NCBI GenBank assembly: GCA_034440635.1
Contig: JAOTON010001251.1
Location: forward strand, 727,001-791,000
DNA length: 64,000 nt
Reading direction: 5' to 3'
DNA from: Lepas anatifera
Lineage: Eukaryota; Arthropoda; Thecostraca; Lepadidae
Shown: one piece after another, positions 11,120 through 22,215 of the stretch
How the letters are laid out: the number at the start of each line of letters is the position of its first letter
Position numbering within the stretch: the stretch's first letter is position 1
Program-made: the position numbers and the translations under genes
Notes under the pieces: generated by a model
Database searches by the model: none
What the model saw: the letters and a program-made list of their open reading frames with translations, nothing else
What the model was told of the DNA's origin: nothing

Positions 11120-13447
11120 CTAGAGAAAACAAAACGAGTCAACTTTCTTGTGACAAAAAAATACAAGATATTATCAGAAACTTGGATGCATATAATCAGT
11201 CAGTTAAAAAACATAGACACACACACTGATCACCTAGTGTGCATCCATCTGTGCAAAAGACACAGCTTATTCTATGTTTGGCAGACTTGGATTGGACCAT
11301 TGTCCTTGCAGTGGAGTCTTCTGGCAAATTGGAAATGGTTTATCACATCTTTGTGCTGTGCAGGAATGCACATTTATATTCCTTATGGGGTACCAATGCA
11401 CAGTGATGGATCTAGGATTTTAGTAAGGGGCAGCCCTCTGAGATTGCATGCTGTCAACCAAAAGGGCACACTTCACCCAAAAGGGTGGCTATCATCATCA
11501 ATCAGTGGGAGAAAACTGTGGATGGTGTGCCTTAAAAATGGTAACAGTGCCATAAATGGGAATGCTTGACCCATAGATGGGAACACCCATTCTCAGTTAT
11601 GGGAATGCTTGAGATCATTTTCCAGCACAATATTTTGGGCATTGAAACAAACTTTTGGTCTTTCTAGCTGGCTTATTTCTGTTCTTAAAATTTTAGAGGG
11701 CATTTATCTTTGAAGCAGAAACAGGAAATCATACTTTATACCCTGCTTCAAATATTGAAGCTCAACATGTTTATTATGATCATTCACATGTCTTGGTGAA
11801 TCTGTGTAAATAAAACACTAGTCATGTACAAAATCAATTAATAGATACCTAGTGAAACAATAAAAAAGTTTTTAAATATTTGATTTATATTGCCACTTGA
11901 GATAACAATATATACAGACCACGACATATGGCCATACAGAACATGATGCGAGCCAACCTAGCAAAACAAAACCTGTTTTCAGCACCTTTAATGCCATTTT
12001 TCACAATTTCTAAACTTCAAAGCTCCATCTGTAGCCCCATCATTTGTATTCTAGTGGTGGGGGCAGTAGCCAGGTATTTTCTGCCTCACAGACCTGGTTT
12101 AATCAGTTTTGGGGGTACACTTTTCCTTAGGCCGCGCTTAATCCTTTCAAAGTTAAGGGGCCCCTGAACTCGAGTTCAGGGACCCTTGGACCTGTCACTG
12201 CTGTGGCACCCCAAATGAAAGCTAAGTTATTTTCGGTGCCTACTAAGACTATCCTTTAATTTTCCTATTTCTCATTTCAGGGACTTTAATTTCGTTAAAT
12301 AACAGGCCTACTTGGTCACCCAGTTATATGTCAAGCTATAAGGGAAGAACATGGTGGTATCAAAAACAGTATACTTGTTATGGATAGCCTCATAATTAGG
12401 CACCCCAAAAATCGTTTAGGAAATCCACGCCCTTGGGAATGTGTGACTATAGAACAATGTTTACGATGACATTTTAGCGTGATTGTGGTTGGAAAAAGTT
12501 TAAACATGCACCACTGGTATTCAACTTTTTTCCTTCTGAGACTTTTCGCGGTAAAGCAAAACAAGGAAACATCATTGCAAGTAGACTCCAAAATCCACCT
12601 AGATTGCACGGACCATCTATGATAAACGCACATCTTGATTTAACCCCCTGGATTTAACAAATTGAACACCAGTCGTCAAAAACAGCGCCCACTGCTTCCA
12701 ACAAGAATACAAAAATATTAGCGGCAGCCCGCGCCGCGCTCGTTCCAACGGCCGCAGACACAGAAAATGTACCAGGGCGACCACCGGCGACCAGGCGACG
12801 ACGCAAGTTGGCGGTTTTGGCCGACTTGGTCGCCCATTGGTCGCCTATTGAAAAGAAATGAAAATCACCGATTTGGTACCGACTCGTGACAGATTCTAGT
12901 ACATTCTAGTTTGAACTTAAAAATAGTACATAAATACGGTACAGGGAGATGATCTAAAGTACCATCATCATCATCATCTAAAGTACCAGGTGATTTCAGT
13001 CGTTTTTCGTAAAATTGGAACCAAAAATTGTAATAAGAAGAAACATAACTAGCATAGACTAGCAGCAACTAAGGGCGGTGATGATACCAGATGTAATCGG
13101 CCAAAGATGCCCCGTTGTAGCCAAGCTGTCTTTCAGAAACGCCAAATAAGCCAGGAAACGCAGGCTAACTTGGCTCTTTGTCGAAGTAGATTCTGCCCAT
13201 TCTTGGCCAAAGGAACTGGCAGGCTTCATCCAATAGATTTTGATGGGCACTGTATGTATTACGATGACGGGTGGAGACAGCGGAGAGGGTAAGCATATTT
13301 AGAAGCAGGAGCGGATGGTGGAAGCTAAAATCATGGGAAAACAGATGGAATCAGAGTTTGAGACGGCTGCTGGGTCGCCAGCCAAAAGATAATAGGGTCG
13401 CCGACGGCGTAGGTAGATCGGCAAGTTCTTAGACCCCTGCCTGGACG
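11120..13447. other. non-coding DNA
   Basis: No gene recognised. A fragment CAGTGATGGATCTAGG at about 11,401 resembles a hAT-type MITE end, but I could not place its partner. A short ATC run lies near 12,963. Confidence 0.5.
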
Positions 13448-13655
13448 CCGCCCTGGGGGACTCTGGATGGTAACAGAACAAAATACTGCGTCTCCCAGAT
13501 GCGCCCTGGGGGACTCTAGATGGTAACGGAACACAATACTGCGTCTCCCAGATGCGCCCTGGGGGGACTCTGGGTGGTAACGGAACACAATACTACGTCT
13601 CCCAGATGCGCCCTGGGGGGACTCTGAGTGGCAACGGAACAAAATACTAGGCCAT
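13448..13655. repeat. 53-bp tandem repeat, 4 copies
   Basis: CCCTGGGGGACTCT recurs at 13,451, 13,504, 13,557 and 13,611. The 53-54-bp units also share GGTAACGGAACA and TGCGTCTCCCAGA. Minus-strand open frames over this region follow the repeat. Confidence 0.93.
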
Positions 13656-13807
13656 CATACTCCTTTTATTTCCCTAAGGGCGGTTCAAAGGTACGTACTT
13701 TTGTTCTAACTGTAAGACCTGTAAGACCGCCCTGTGCACATTTGAAGGGTCATTCCTGATTTTATATTATTTTTGCCATTCGAAATTCCTTGTTTGAATT
13801 CCTTAGA

Positions 13808-14165
13808 TTTTTTAAAATAAATTTTCTCCAAGTTGTTCCCAGTACAGCTGCTGGAGTCTGAGTGTCACTAAAGTCCTCAAGGGACTTGTCACGGAGACCC
13901 CGATCCCACCACCCGACGAGCAACTCTCACAATGAAGAGTTAATTTAGAAGCCAAAGTTTAACGTTCTACAAAGCACAGGGACGGCCACCCCGCTCAGGT
14001 CACCCTCTCATCAGTCAGTTGCCAGCCAACCTACATCGGGCAAATAATTGAGCGCCGGAGCGTCTCAGGGGAATCTATCCCAAGCCTGGACATCCACTGT
14101 CACTGCATGCTTCTGAGCAGCGGGCCGGAGCCCAACGCTCTACCAACTGAGCTACCGGGGCGGCA
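13808..14165 (-). repeat. tRNA-derived SINE, apparently near full length
   Basis: Reading the minus strand from 14,165, a clear A box GTAGCTCAGTTGGTAGAGC is followed about 60 bases later by the B-box-like GGATAGATTCC. About 200 bp further on comes a tail with ACTCCAGCAGCTGTACTGGG, then AACAACTTGG and an A-rich end near 13,808. The same tail occurs alone at 6975-7030, which shows that it belongs to a dispersed unit. The head is not a usable tRNA: the anticodon arm and B-box distance do not fit a cloverleaf. That head and tail form one element is an inference from orientation and spacing. Confidence 0.65.
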
Positions 14166-14190
14166 ATTTGATTCTCTTCGATGAATACGA

Positions 14191-14276
14191 GCGGAATGCC
14201 CATGAATGCCTTCACGTGTGAACTGCTTATTGTGCGGAATGCCCATGAATGCCTTCACGTGTGAACTGCTTATTTC
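14191..14276. repeat. 43-bp direct duplication
   Basis: The block starting GCGGAATGCCCATGAATGCC is present twice, at 14,191 and 14,234, nearly identical. Confidence 0.92.
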
Positions 14277-15439
14277 GAACAATGCAACTTTGATCGTAGA
14301 ATATGACAGTTAGTGAGTTTACCAAACAATTATTTTTCATGTCTAGATGCGTGCATAATGTGTGACATATTGGTTTGTTGTCTGTATCTTACTTTAAGCT
14401 ACCTACCATCTTTGGTATTTTTACCTCAGGCATATCTCTCAACTGTGGACGCTTCTCCCTTCATTTAAATCATTATGCATCCTTTCAGGAACAAAGATAA
14501 CATAAAGGTTTCCAAGCATCAGAAAAGCTCAAATTGGGTTTGAAATTAAGAGATATAACAATGAGTACGCAGTTCAGACCTGATAAATACCTGTTAGTCT
14601 CACACTGATGGTGTCATGCGCCCATGTCTAGCCATTTTTGTGTTTGTTTTTTTTTAGGGGAGGGCGAGTAAAGAAGTCCTGAAAGATTGCTGAAAGCCTT
14701 GGTATATCTGAAGGTTTAGTGCGAAAAAAATATTGGCCTATTTGTTGAAGTTTTGGCTGCAGCAGCACCCCTATATTCGAGAGCAAATATACGACGGAAG
14801 GTCCCTGGTAATGAGTACCAGGGACGTAGCCAGGATTTCGCTCGGGGGGGGTGGCGGCCAAAAAGGGCCCCTGAAATTCCGCCAGAAGGGCCCCACAAAA
14901 TGTCGGCAAGCAAGCAAAAAAAAAAACAAACAAACAAACAAACAAAAAACGTCACCGTGGTTTTGGCGTCAATTGATCTAAAGAAGGTCACTTTAAACCA
15001 GAGCGACCCTAAGATATCGCCATGACAAGTAGTTTGTATGCCTACCAAATTACTTCAGAGCCAATCGTGCTCGAAAAGCGAAAATGGCCGAAAGTATTTC
15101 TTCCTTTTCGGAAGAAACTTCTTTCAAAGATAGATAGATTTCGGGGTGTTCCACTGAGGAGCATAATTATGCGTAGAAAATTTGGTCATTAATGTATCTC
15201 CTTAAATCCGGGTTCATAATAAAGCAAAAGAACAAAAATTATTCTGAAATTTGGTAAAATCTGAAATTCCAGGTCTCAGCTTACATCATGATCAAGAGCT
15301 TCTCTAATCAATAAATTTCATGAAGATTCTGAGGAAGGTCTGTGTTCGAATACATTTGCACTGTTTTTGCTATTTTATGCATCCGGATTCGAGGATGCAA
15401 GCCAATTAATAACTTTAGTTCGATGCCTGGCGCCTGCTA

Positions 15440-17096
15440 CATATGGTAATTATGCAACTGAAGCGTTTTACCTACAGCGGCAGCCCATGGTTCGAAGCCC
15501 TCGCTCACGGCACTTTTCCCCTTTGCGACCTGGACCTCAGTTGAAAGGCCCTCAGGCATCCGCAGATATCTTACAGCCTTGTGTAAACCTGTAAAATTAC
15601 CGAACCTATAGTCCACAACCAACTCAGTACGTATTTCACCAGAAACCATCTGCTTTCACACACGCAACACGGCTACCGGAAGAATCATTCTACCGAAACT
15701 GCGCTCACAGTAGTTACTGACCAGGCGTACCAGGCCATGGATAAGGGGCATATTTTAATACTAGTTCTTACGGATCTTTCAAAATGCTTCGATGTAATTT
15801 GTCACGAGAAATTGCTGGAAAAATTTGAGCAGTATGGTGTTGACGACCACTGGTTCAGGGATTACCTCCGCAATCACTATCAACAAGTCAAAATTACGAA
15901 CGGTTTTAGCGGTGGCGCAACAACACAAGGGAATGGCAGTCCGAAACTCTCCAAATCACTCCAAAACTCGGTGGGCGTTTTCCAAAGCGGAAGTTTGTCC
16001 TGTATCGTGTTTTCAATCTTCGCAAACGACATGAATCTGTATATTAAGAATTCCACCATGGTTCAATTCTGTGACGACGTTCAGCTCATCATATCCGGTC
16101 CAAAATAGAACCTTGATACTGTGGTATCATTGCTTGGGCATGACATAGCTGTACTTTTAGATTGGTTTTCTCAAAACGCCCTCAAAATCAACCCAGCAAA
16201 AACCCAGTTCATCGTACTCGGAACCCGTGCAATGCTCCAAAATTTGCCAAAAATTAGTATTCGGGTGGGCAACACAGTAGTAACAGAAACAAGGGAAGTT
16301 AAAAACCTAGCCGTGCATATGGACCGGAACCTGACGTTCGAATCGCATGTTGATAGCATCACTAGGAAATGTACTGGCATTCTCATTGGACTCATGCACA
16401 TTCGGCACATCATTCCGCTGTCAGTACTGAAACTATTAATACAGTCACTCGTCATATCTCACATCAGGTACTGTATTTCAATTTATGGGACTTGTGGAAC
16501 AACTCAACTCCACCGAATTAAAAAAGTGATCAACTTCTGTGCTCGCGTCTTAACTGGGAAGAGAAAGTTTCAGCACATTTCTCGGGAAGTAGCCAGATTA
16601 CGACTGCCTGACCCCGCACATCTGCTTACCTACCACCGGTTGAGCATTGTTCATAGCGTGTTGATGACCGGTGAGCCGTGTGTGATTGGTGAAATGTTTA
16701 CCTTTACTGACCATAGCTACGGTACGCGACAGGCGGGACTTTTACGTCCCACCCGTGCTAGAAACAACGCAGGGAAGCAAAGATTATGTCATACTGCCAT
16801 TGCACAATATAATGACCTGCCACCTGATCTAAGAAGCAATACCAGAATGTCAGGTTTCCGAAACTCACTGAGAAGCTTATTGGGCCTGTAAGTGTAAGCT
16901 CGCAGTATTTTATATCATATTACGTGTGTGATTGCATTTGAGTACTTGTGCTTTTACTGCCTGTATCGCTGACTTCACTGTTACTTTTACACTATCCACG
17001 ACCCCTTCATTGAATTGACGATGGAACATGAAAAGCCCTGTATCGAGTGTAAGGATGTTCTGAAATACATTGATTGATTGATTGATAGATTGACTG
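15440..17096 (+). mobile_element. 5'-truncated non-LTR (LINE) retrotransposon, CR1/L2-like
   Basis: A truncated copy holding reverse transcriptase coding sequence (described separately), a roughly 180-bp 3' untranslated part and a terminal run of TGAT/TTGA repeats at about 17,067-17,096. Short microsatellite 3' ends instead of poly(A) are usual in the CR1/L2 group (family knowledge). The endonuclease half is missing, as expected after truncated target-primed insertion. The left limit is approximate, because the sequence before 15,555 has diverged too far to follow. Confidence 0.8.
15555..16894 (+). pseudogene. decayed reverse transcriptase of a non-LTR retrotransposon
   Basis: The reading frame of 15,737 extends upstream to about 15,587. 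It contains EPIVHNQLSTYF and then QHGYRKNHSTETAL, the conserved fingers region of CR1/L2-type reverse transcriptases. Downstream follow VLTDLSKCFD (motif A, catalytic Asp), a degenerate motif B around VGVFQSGSLS (normally GVPQGS) and FCDD (motif C, both Asp kept). A thumb-like region runs to the stop at 16,892-16,894. An in-frame TAG at 16,106-16,108 splits the protein. A frame break is needed near 15,587 to join the RPIS-like segment upstream. The enzyme would copy the element's RNA at a nicked target, but this copy is inactive. No other part of the element is intact. Confidence 0.88.
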
Positions 17097-17464
17097 TATA
17101 GAGCGGTAGTACACCATGGCAGCCCCCAGATCAGCCACTACACTGAATTCTGCTGGAACCAGTCGGAGGCTGGTTGGTGCCACACTAACGATGCCTGTGT
17201 CAAGGAAGTACCGGCCGAGGAAGTGAAGAAGGCAGCAGCGTACGTGCTTTGTCCGCCAGAAATGCTGTTTAGCTCTTGTAAAGTGCTTTTCTTTCAATTT
17301 GTCAATGGTAGAATGTGGCGATAAATTACTCAACATTTCGCAATGCAATGATGAGACTCAGGTATGGCATAATATAGGTTGGTAATAAACAATTTTTCAA
17401 GGAGCTTCTTTCACCTTCAAAGCGGTTTCTTTCGAACGAAAAAAAACACTTAAAATGGTATTTA

Positions 17465-17818
17465 GTGGCGGACAAAGGGAGCTTTGACCATTACGGGCCC
17501 AGCTGGTCAAAGAGAGCTCTGCTGGTTCTAGAGAGCCTAATGGTCACAAAGTGTTCTGCTGGTATCTGCGGGCCTTCTGTAACGAGTTACAGAGAACCAT
17601 GCTGGATGCAGAGGGCCACCAGGACGCTTCGAGTATATTTACGAAGTGTCCAGCTGACTTAGAAGGGCCCTCCTATTGATAACGGGGTATACGATCAATG
17701 TTGGGTCCAACTGGTCTCAAATAGTCCTATAGTGACATATGCTTCTTCTGATAGTCCCAGTAGGCCCTGCAGGCTACAAAGGGAGGTGAGTTATAACCAC
17801 AGTGGCGGGTGGGCCTCC
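17465..17818. repeat. satellite segment, left part of the 530-550-bp array
   Basis: Sequence rich in GGGCCC, AGCTGGTC and GAGAGCC modules, like the well-defined units at 20.2-22.2 kb, but too diverged to phase base by base. It is cut at its right by the element beginning at about 17,819. Confidence 0.6.
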
Positions 17819-18872
17819 GAACCACCTTCGTCCTGGTGGGGGGGTTTCAAATCCCCCCTTCGAACATGGATCCTAAGCAGGATAGTGAAAAAAGCGATCG
17901 CAGGTGGATGGCCCATAAAAATCCATGACGAAACTGCATTGGTCACTGTTTTGGGTCAGGCCAATATTTAAGTCCTCACAGGTCAAGAAGGTAGCATGTT
18001 AGGGAAGAGTTTCTGGGTTCTGGTGTCTGATAGAGTTCAGTTATAATAATTTTTAAGCACCATTTCGATTATGCACCTCGTTACCGCCAGTCGAATGATG
18101 TAAAATACAACCATACTAGATCAAAACATAAAAATGACCCGACTGAAGGTCAGCTCAAGGTCACCATCTAACCTAGCATAATTAATATTCACATTTTAAC
18201 CAAAACAGCAGATGTTGAAAGGTGAATACCTGTCATTTGCTGTTATACAATAGTCAATATGCATATCATTTGCTTCAAAATAACAATCCAACGTAATAAT
18301 GGCATCAAAATATTAGCTTTATCCTGATGTCCTGCACAGTTACTGACCCAAGTCTGAAACCCTGCTTAAGTAGCCCCAGATGACCTCTCATAGATCACAG
18401 ATTCAAACTTGCAACATGAACCAATAAAAGGGCCTAGGATACAATGATTTGGATAATACGAAGGTATTCCAAGCGGTATCTACAGAAATAGAGCAATTTG
18501 TCGGCCAATTTCTGTTTTTCCATGCATGTTAAGTGGAGAGGTCATGATCCGTGCCCGACCCTATGTCATCTATATGCAAATATCCGTAATATATTTTGCA
18601 AACCCCGATGGGTCCACTATGTGGATATTTTTCGATTGGATAGATTCACCCTTTTCTTCCCTATGCCACCTTAAGCATTTTTAGAGGTGAGGTCAATTAA
18701 TCTGTACTGGCGAACTGACCTGAGATGACCCAACCTTAAAATTTTGGGGAACGTTGCGGAATTGATCAAGAATAAGCTGTGGCAAGTATGGCAGCGCCTC
18801 GCGCCGCCGTTTATTCGTGCCACCGGAAAAACCCGAGGGGGTGTCCAAACACCCCCACTGGGGCGCTGGTTC
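17819..18872 (-). mobile_element. about 1.05-kb family A element, inverted relative to the 6.6-kb copy
   Basis: The left end has GGTGGGGGGGTTTCAAATCC. The right end has GGGGGTGTCCAAACACCCCC. They are inverted copies of the same terminal palindrome. Sequence at 18,600-18,870 is the reverse complement of 6569-6800 (for example TATGCCACCTTAAGCATTTT against AAAATGTTTAAGGTGGCATA). The TTAA flanks seen on other copies are not intact here, so the exact ends are uncertain. There are no coding frames. It lies inside the satellite array. Confidence 0.72.
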
Positions 18873-19170
18873 AAAGAAGGCACCAGTAAAGGCATAATAA
18901 CCACAAAACATCTTGCGGATCACAAATTGTCTGCTGTTGTAAATAAGTCTACAAGCTACACAGGTCCTCGGTGGATTTAGAGGGCCAAACGGGCCCTCGG
19001 CATAGCCTATAGAAGGCCCAGCTGACTAGAGAGGCCCTTCTGACGATATAGAGCCATACGGAGAACAGTGGATCCCACTGGTTCAAAGACTCCACTGTTA
19101 ACGAGGGTCTTGGTAGTTAGAGTGGGTCCTACAGTCTAAAAACGTCCCTGCTTGCCACATGGATTCCTAT
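18873..19170. repeat. satellite segment, middle part
   Basis: GGGCCCTCGG, AGGCCCAGCTGACTAGAGAG and related modules match the satellite on either side of the two inserted elements. Confidence 0.65.
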
Positions 19171-20201
19171 TTAACCCTCGCCCCACCGGGGGGCATCGAT
19201 GGCCCCCTAAGGTTTTTCCGGGATAACAGAAAAACGACGAGGCGCAGCACCGCGGTTGAGGGCTCTACCTCTTACTGCATCATTTTTCACCATCCCTGAA
19301 ATTTTTTTACCCCGGGTCACCCAAGGTCAGGTCACCAGGCGAGGTCAACCAAGGTCACCTCACTTCAACTTTAGAACTCTGTAAGAGCTACATTTCGAAG
19401 TCGATCGATTTGAAACTTCCTACACTTCATGAACCCTCCAGGGTCTACAAAGTGTATATCCGGGATTTTTCGACCTCGTGACCTGAGGTCATGTCACGAG
19501 GTGAACTCTCCCATTGACAAAGCATGGGGAAAAGCTGTATTATGATCTAAAAGTCACAAAAACGATTGAAAATGCTCGGCTTTGTCAGAAAAGCGTTTTT
19601 GGACACCCTTTCACGGGTTCCAGGGGCCATATTTGCCCTTTGACCTCTCCAAGGTCATCCAAGGTCACCAGGGGTCAAAAACAGTATTTTGACAATAACT
19701 TTTGACCTATATAAGCTAGAGCGCTGAATCAAACACCATCGTGTATGCCTCGTCACTGGCTTTCGTTTGATATACGGCAAGGTCACTTTCTGATCTTTCG
19801 TGACCTCAGGTCATCTTAGGTCACGAGTTGACCTCTGGAGGTCAAACCACTGGCGGGAGATCATTACGTTCAAGATAGCGGGAAAAGGTCTGACATTTTC
19901 CTATCCAATGTACTTTACCACATCTCAATAGCTCTAATGGCACAAGAGTTATGCCCAGTTTGCTTAAGCATTGCATATTTGAGTGAAAATAGCCGATCTT
20001 GACCTAATTTGACCTCTGAAGGTCAAACCATTGACCTGAGCGCTAAAACATGTGAAGTAATTTCTTACTGAAATCACACGAGCTTTCTAATGCACTTTGC
20101 AGGTTTGCACTAACGCCCATACTTTCGGAGTTAGAGGGGGGCATCAATGGCCCCCCGGTGGGGCGAAGGTGGTGCCGGACCCCCGGTGGGGAGCGGGTTA
20201 A
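19171..20201 (+). mobile_element. 1,023-bp TTAA-flanked family A element rich in AGGTCA half-sites
   Basis: TTAA at 19,171-19,174 and 20,198-20,201 flank an insert. It starts CCCTCGCCCCACCGGGGGGC and has near its right end GGGGGGCCATTGATGCC in inverted form. The terminal palindrome around GGGGGGCATCGATGGCCCCC is present at both ends. The interior holds about 20 copies of AGGTCA or its complement TGACCT between 19,315 and 20,040, several in direct repeat with 0-5-bp spacing. No transposase frame is present, so it is non-autonomous, probably piggyBac- or Kolobok-related because of the TTAA duplication (inference). It interrupts the satellite array. Confidence 0.85.
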
Positions 20202-22215
20202 AGAGGGCCCAGCTGTTCAGACAGACATGGACAGCTGCTTAGGGTCAGCTATAGCGCCGCTGGCTATTGCTGACCCTGCAAGTCGCATTGGGCCCTGGTG
20301 CCCAAAGTACCCTGCTGACCATGGTGACTTTGTCGGTTTAAGAGGACTCAGCTGACCAGAGCGGGTCCTTCTGTCAACAGGAGGACCCTGGGGGTCCTCT
20401 TTCAGAGGTTTCTGATGGTCAAAAGATCCTCATTTATCACAGAATGGAGAACTAGAGAGAGCTTGAGAGTGCCCTATCTAACATGAAGTTCCAAGACGGG
20501 ATACAGAGAATAGTGCAGCTGGGTAGTGCGTCCTCCAGGGACTGCCGCCCCAACATCCTTTCTTTGGCTATGTCTCTGTAGGACCTCCGGCTGACCAGAG
20601 AGGTCCCTGATGACGATAGAGAGTGTTGTGGAGAACAGTCGGCCTTGCTAGTTCAAAAGCCTTTGTAGCCTCCTGATAGTCAGAATGGGCGCTGTGGACC
20701 AGTGACCACAATGCCAGTGGTCAGAGTGGTTCCTGCTAGCCACAATGGCCTTCTCGCTTAAAAAGGGCCCAGCAGGCCCGACAGGGCCCTTACGGTTTTA
20801 GCTGGCGCTGAGACTCGCAGTGGCCCCCGCGGCCAAAAAAACCCTGATGGCCAAAGTGGCTTTATCGTTAAAGAGGGTCCACCAGACCAGACAGGGCCTG
20901 AATGTCGACAGATGGCCGTGGGGACAACGTGTTTCAGAGGACCCTCTTTTAAAAGAGTTTCGATGGTTCAAAGGGCCTTTCTTGTCACAGAATGTAGTGC
21001 TGTGGAGTGCTTGAGATGGCCCCGTCTGACATGAAGTTCCACGGCAGATCAGAGTACGATTGGGTAGGGGCAGCGCGTCCTTGAGGGGGCCCTCAGAGGG
21101 GGCCACCGTCCCAATCACCTCTCCTTGGCTACGCCTCTGGAGGGGCCCTGCTAGCTGTAGAGAGCCCTATGGAAAATAGTCGGCCATACTAGTTCAGAGG
21201 CTTTGCTAGATAATGAGGGTCCTCACAGTCAGAGTGGGCCTTGTGGGCTAAAACGATCCCTACAAGTCAGAGTGGCCTCCTTATTTAAAGAGGGCCCAGC
21301 TGGTTCGACAGGGCCCTGAAGGTTTTAGCTGACCCTGCGACTCGCAGTGGGCCCCGTGGCCCAAAAGCCCTGCTGGCCATAGCGGTATTATCGGTTGAAG
21401 ATGGTCTGGCTGACCAGAGATAGTCCTTCTGTCAACGAGGGCCTTGGATGGGGGGGGGCTGATAGTGGCTTAGGGGACCCTGTGGTAAAAAAAACCCTAC
21501 TTGTCACAGAAATGGAGTACTGGAGAGGACTTAAGAGGGCCCTGTTGGGCATGTAATTCCACGGCAGGTCACAGAGTATAATATAATGCGGGCGGGCCGC
21601 GCTTCGCGCTATCCTCGAAGGGACCTCCGGGCCCTCAAGGGGGCCACTGCACCAGCCGCTTCTACTTGGTTACTCCTATGTAGAGGGCCCAGCTGAGCAG
21701 AGGGCTCTGCGGAGACTAGACGGTTACACTAGCTCAAAAGCCTCTCTAGTTAAACATGGCATTGACTATCAGACTGGAACCTGCGGGCTAAAATGGTCCC
21801 TACTAGCCACACAGCCTCCTCACTGAAAGAGGACCCAGCTGGTCAGACAGGTCCCTGGCGGCTATAGACCGGGATCTGACAGCCTGCCAGTCGCATTGGG
21901 CCCTTTTGCCCAAATAGTCCCGCTAGCCATCTTGGCTTTATCGATTACACAGGGTCTATCTGACCAAAATGGGCCCTACTTTGGATAGGGGCCCTGACCA
22001 GCAGTGGTTCAAAGGGTACCTTTTACTGACGGTTTTGATGGGTAAAAACAGCCCTAATTGTCACAGAATAGAGTGCTGGAGATGGCTAAGAGGGCCCTGT
22101 CTGGTATGAAGTCCCACATTTGGCCCCAGAGCCTAGTGCGAGCGGGCCGCGCTTCGCGCGGCCGGTATCCTCAGGAGTGGGGGTGAGCGGCCTAGCCGCC
22201 CCCCCTTTGGCTACG
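20202..22215 (+). repeat. satellite of about 530-550 bp, roughly 3.7 units
   Basis: The anchor ACTCGCA/AGTCGCA recurs at 20,281, 20,813, 21,340 and 21,889, giving unit lengths of 532, 527 and 549 bp. Each unit also has, in the same order, a 'GTCACAGAATG..GTGCTGGAGA' block, a 'GAAGTTCCACGGCAG' block and a GGCTACGCCTCTG-like block near its end. Units are well diverged. The first and last base of the array are approximate. The last unit contains the palindrome GGCCGCGCTTCGCGCGGCC at about 22,144-22,162. Confidence 0.85.

Noticed and set aside
14100..14165. Functional tRNA gene on the minus strand
   Set aside because: The A box is excellent, but the anticodon arm and T arm cannot be folded at tRNA spacing, and a SINE-type tail follows.
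14801..14826. 10-bp stem GTCCCTGGTA/TACCAGGGAC as a terminator or regulatory hairpin
   Set aside because: It is probably the junction of a MITE end (CAGGGACGTAGCCAGG) with a chance or target-derived complement; terminators of this type are not relevant in animal nuclear DNA.
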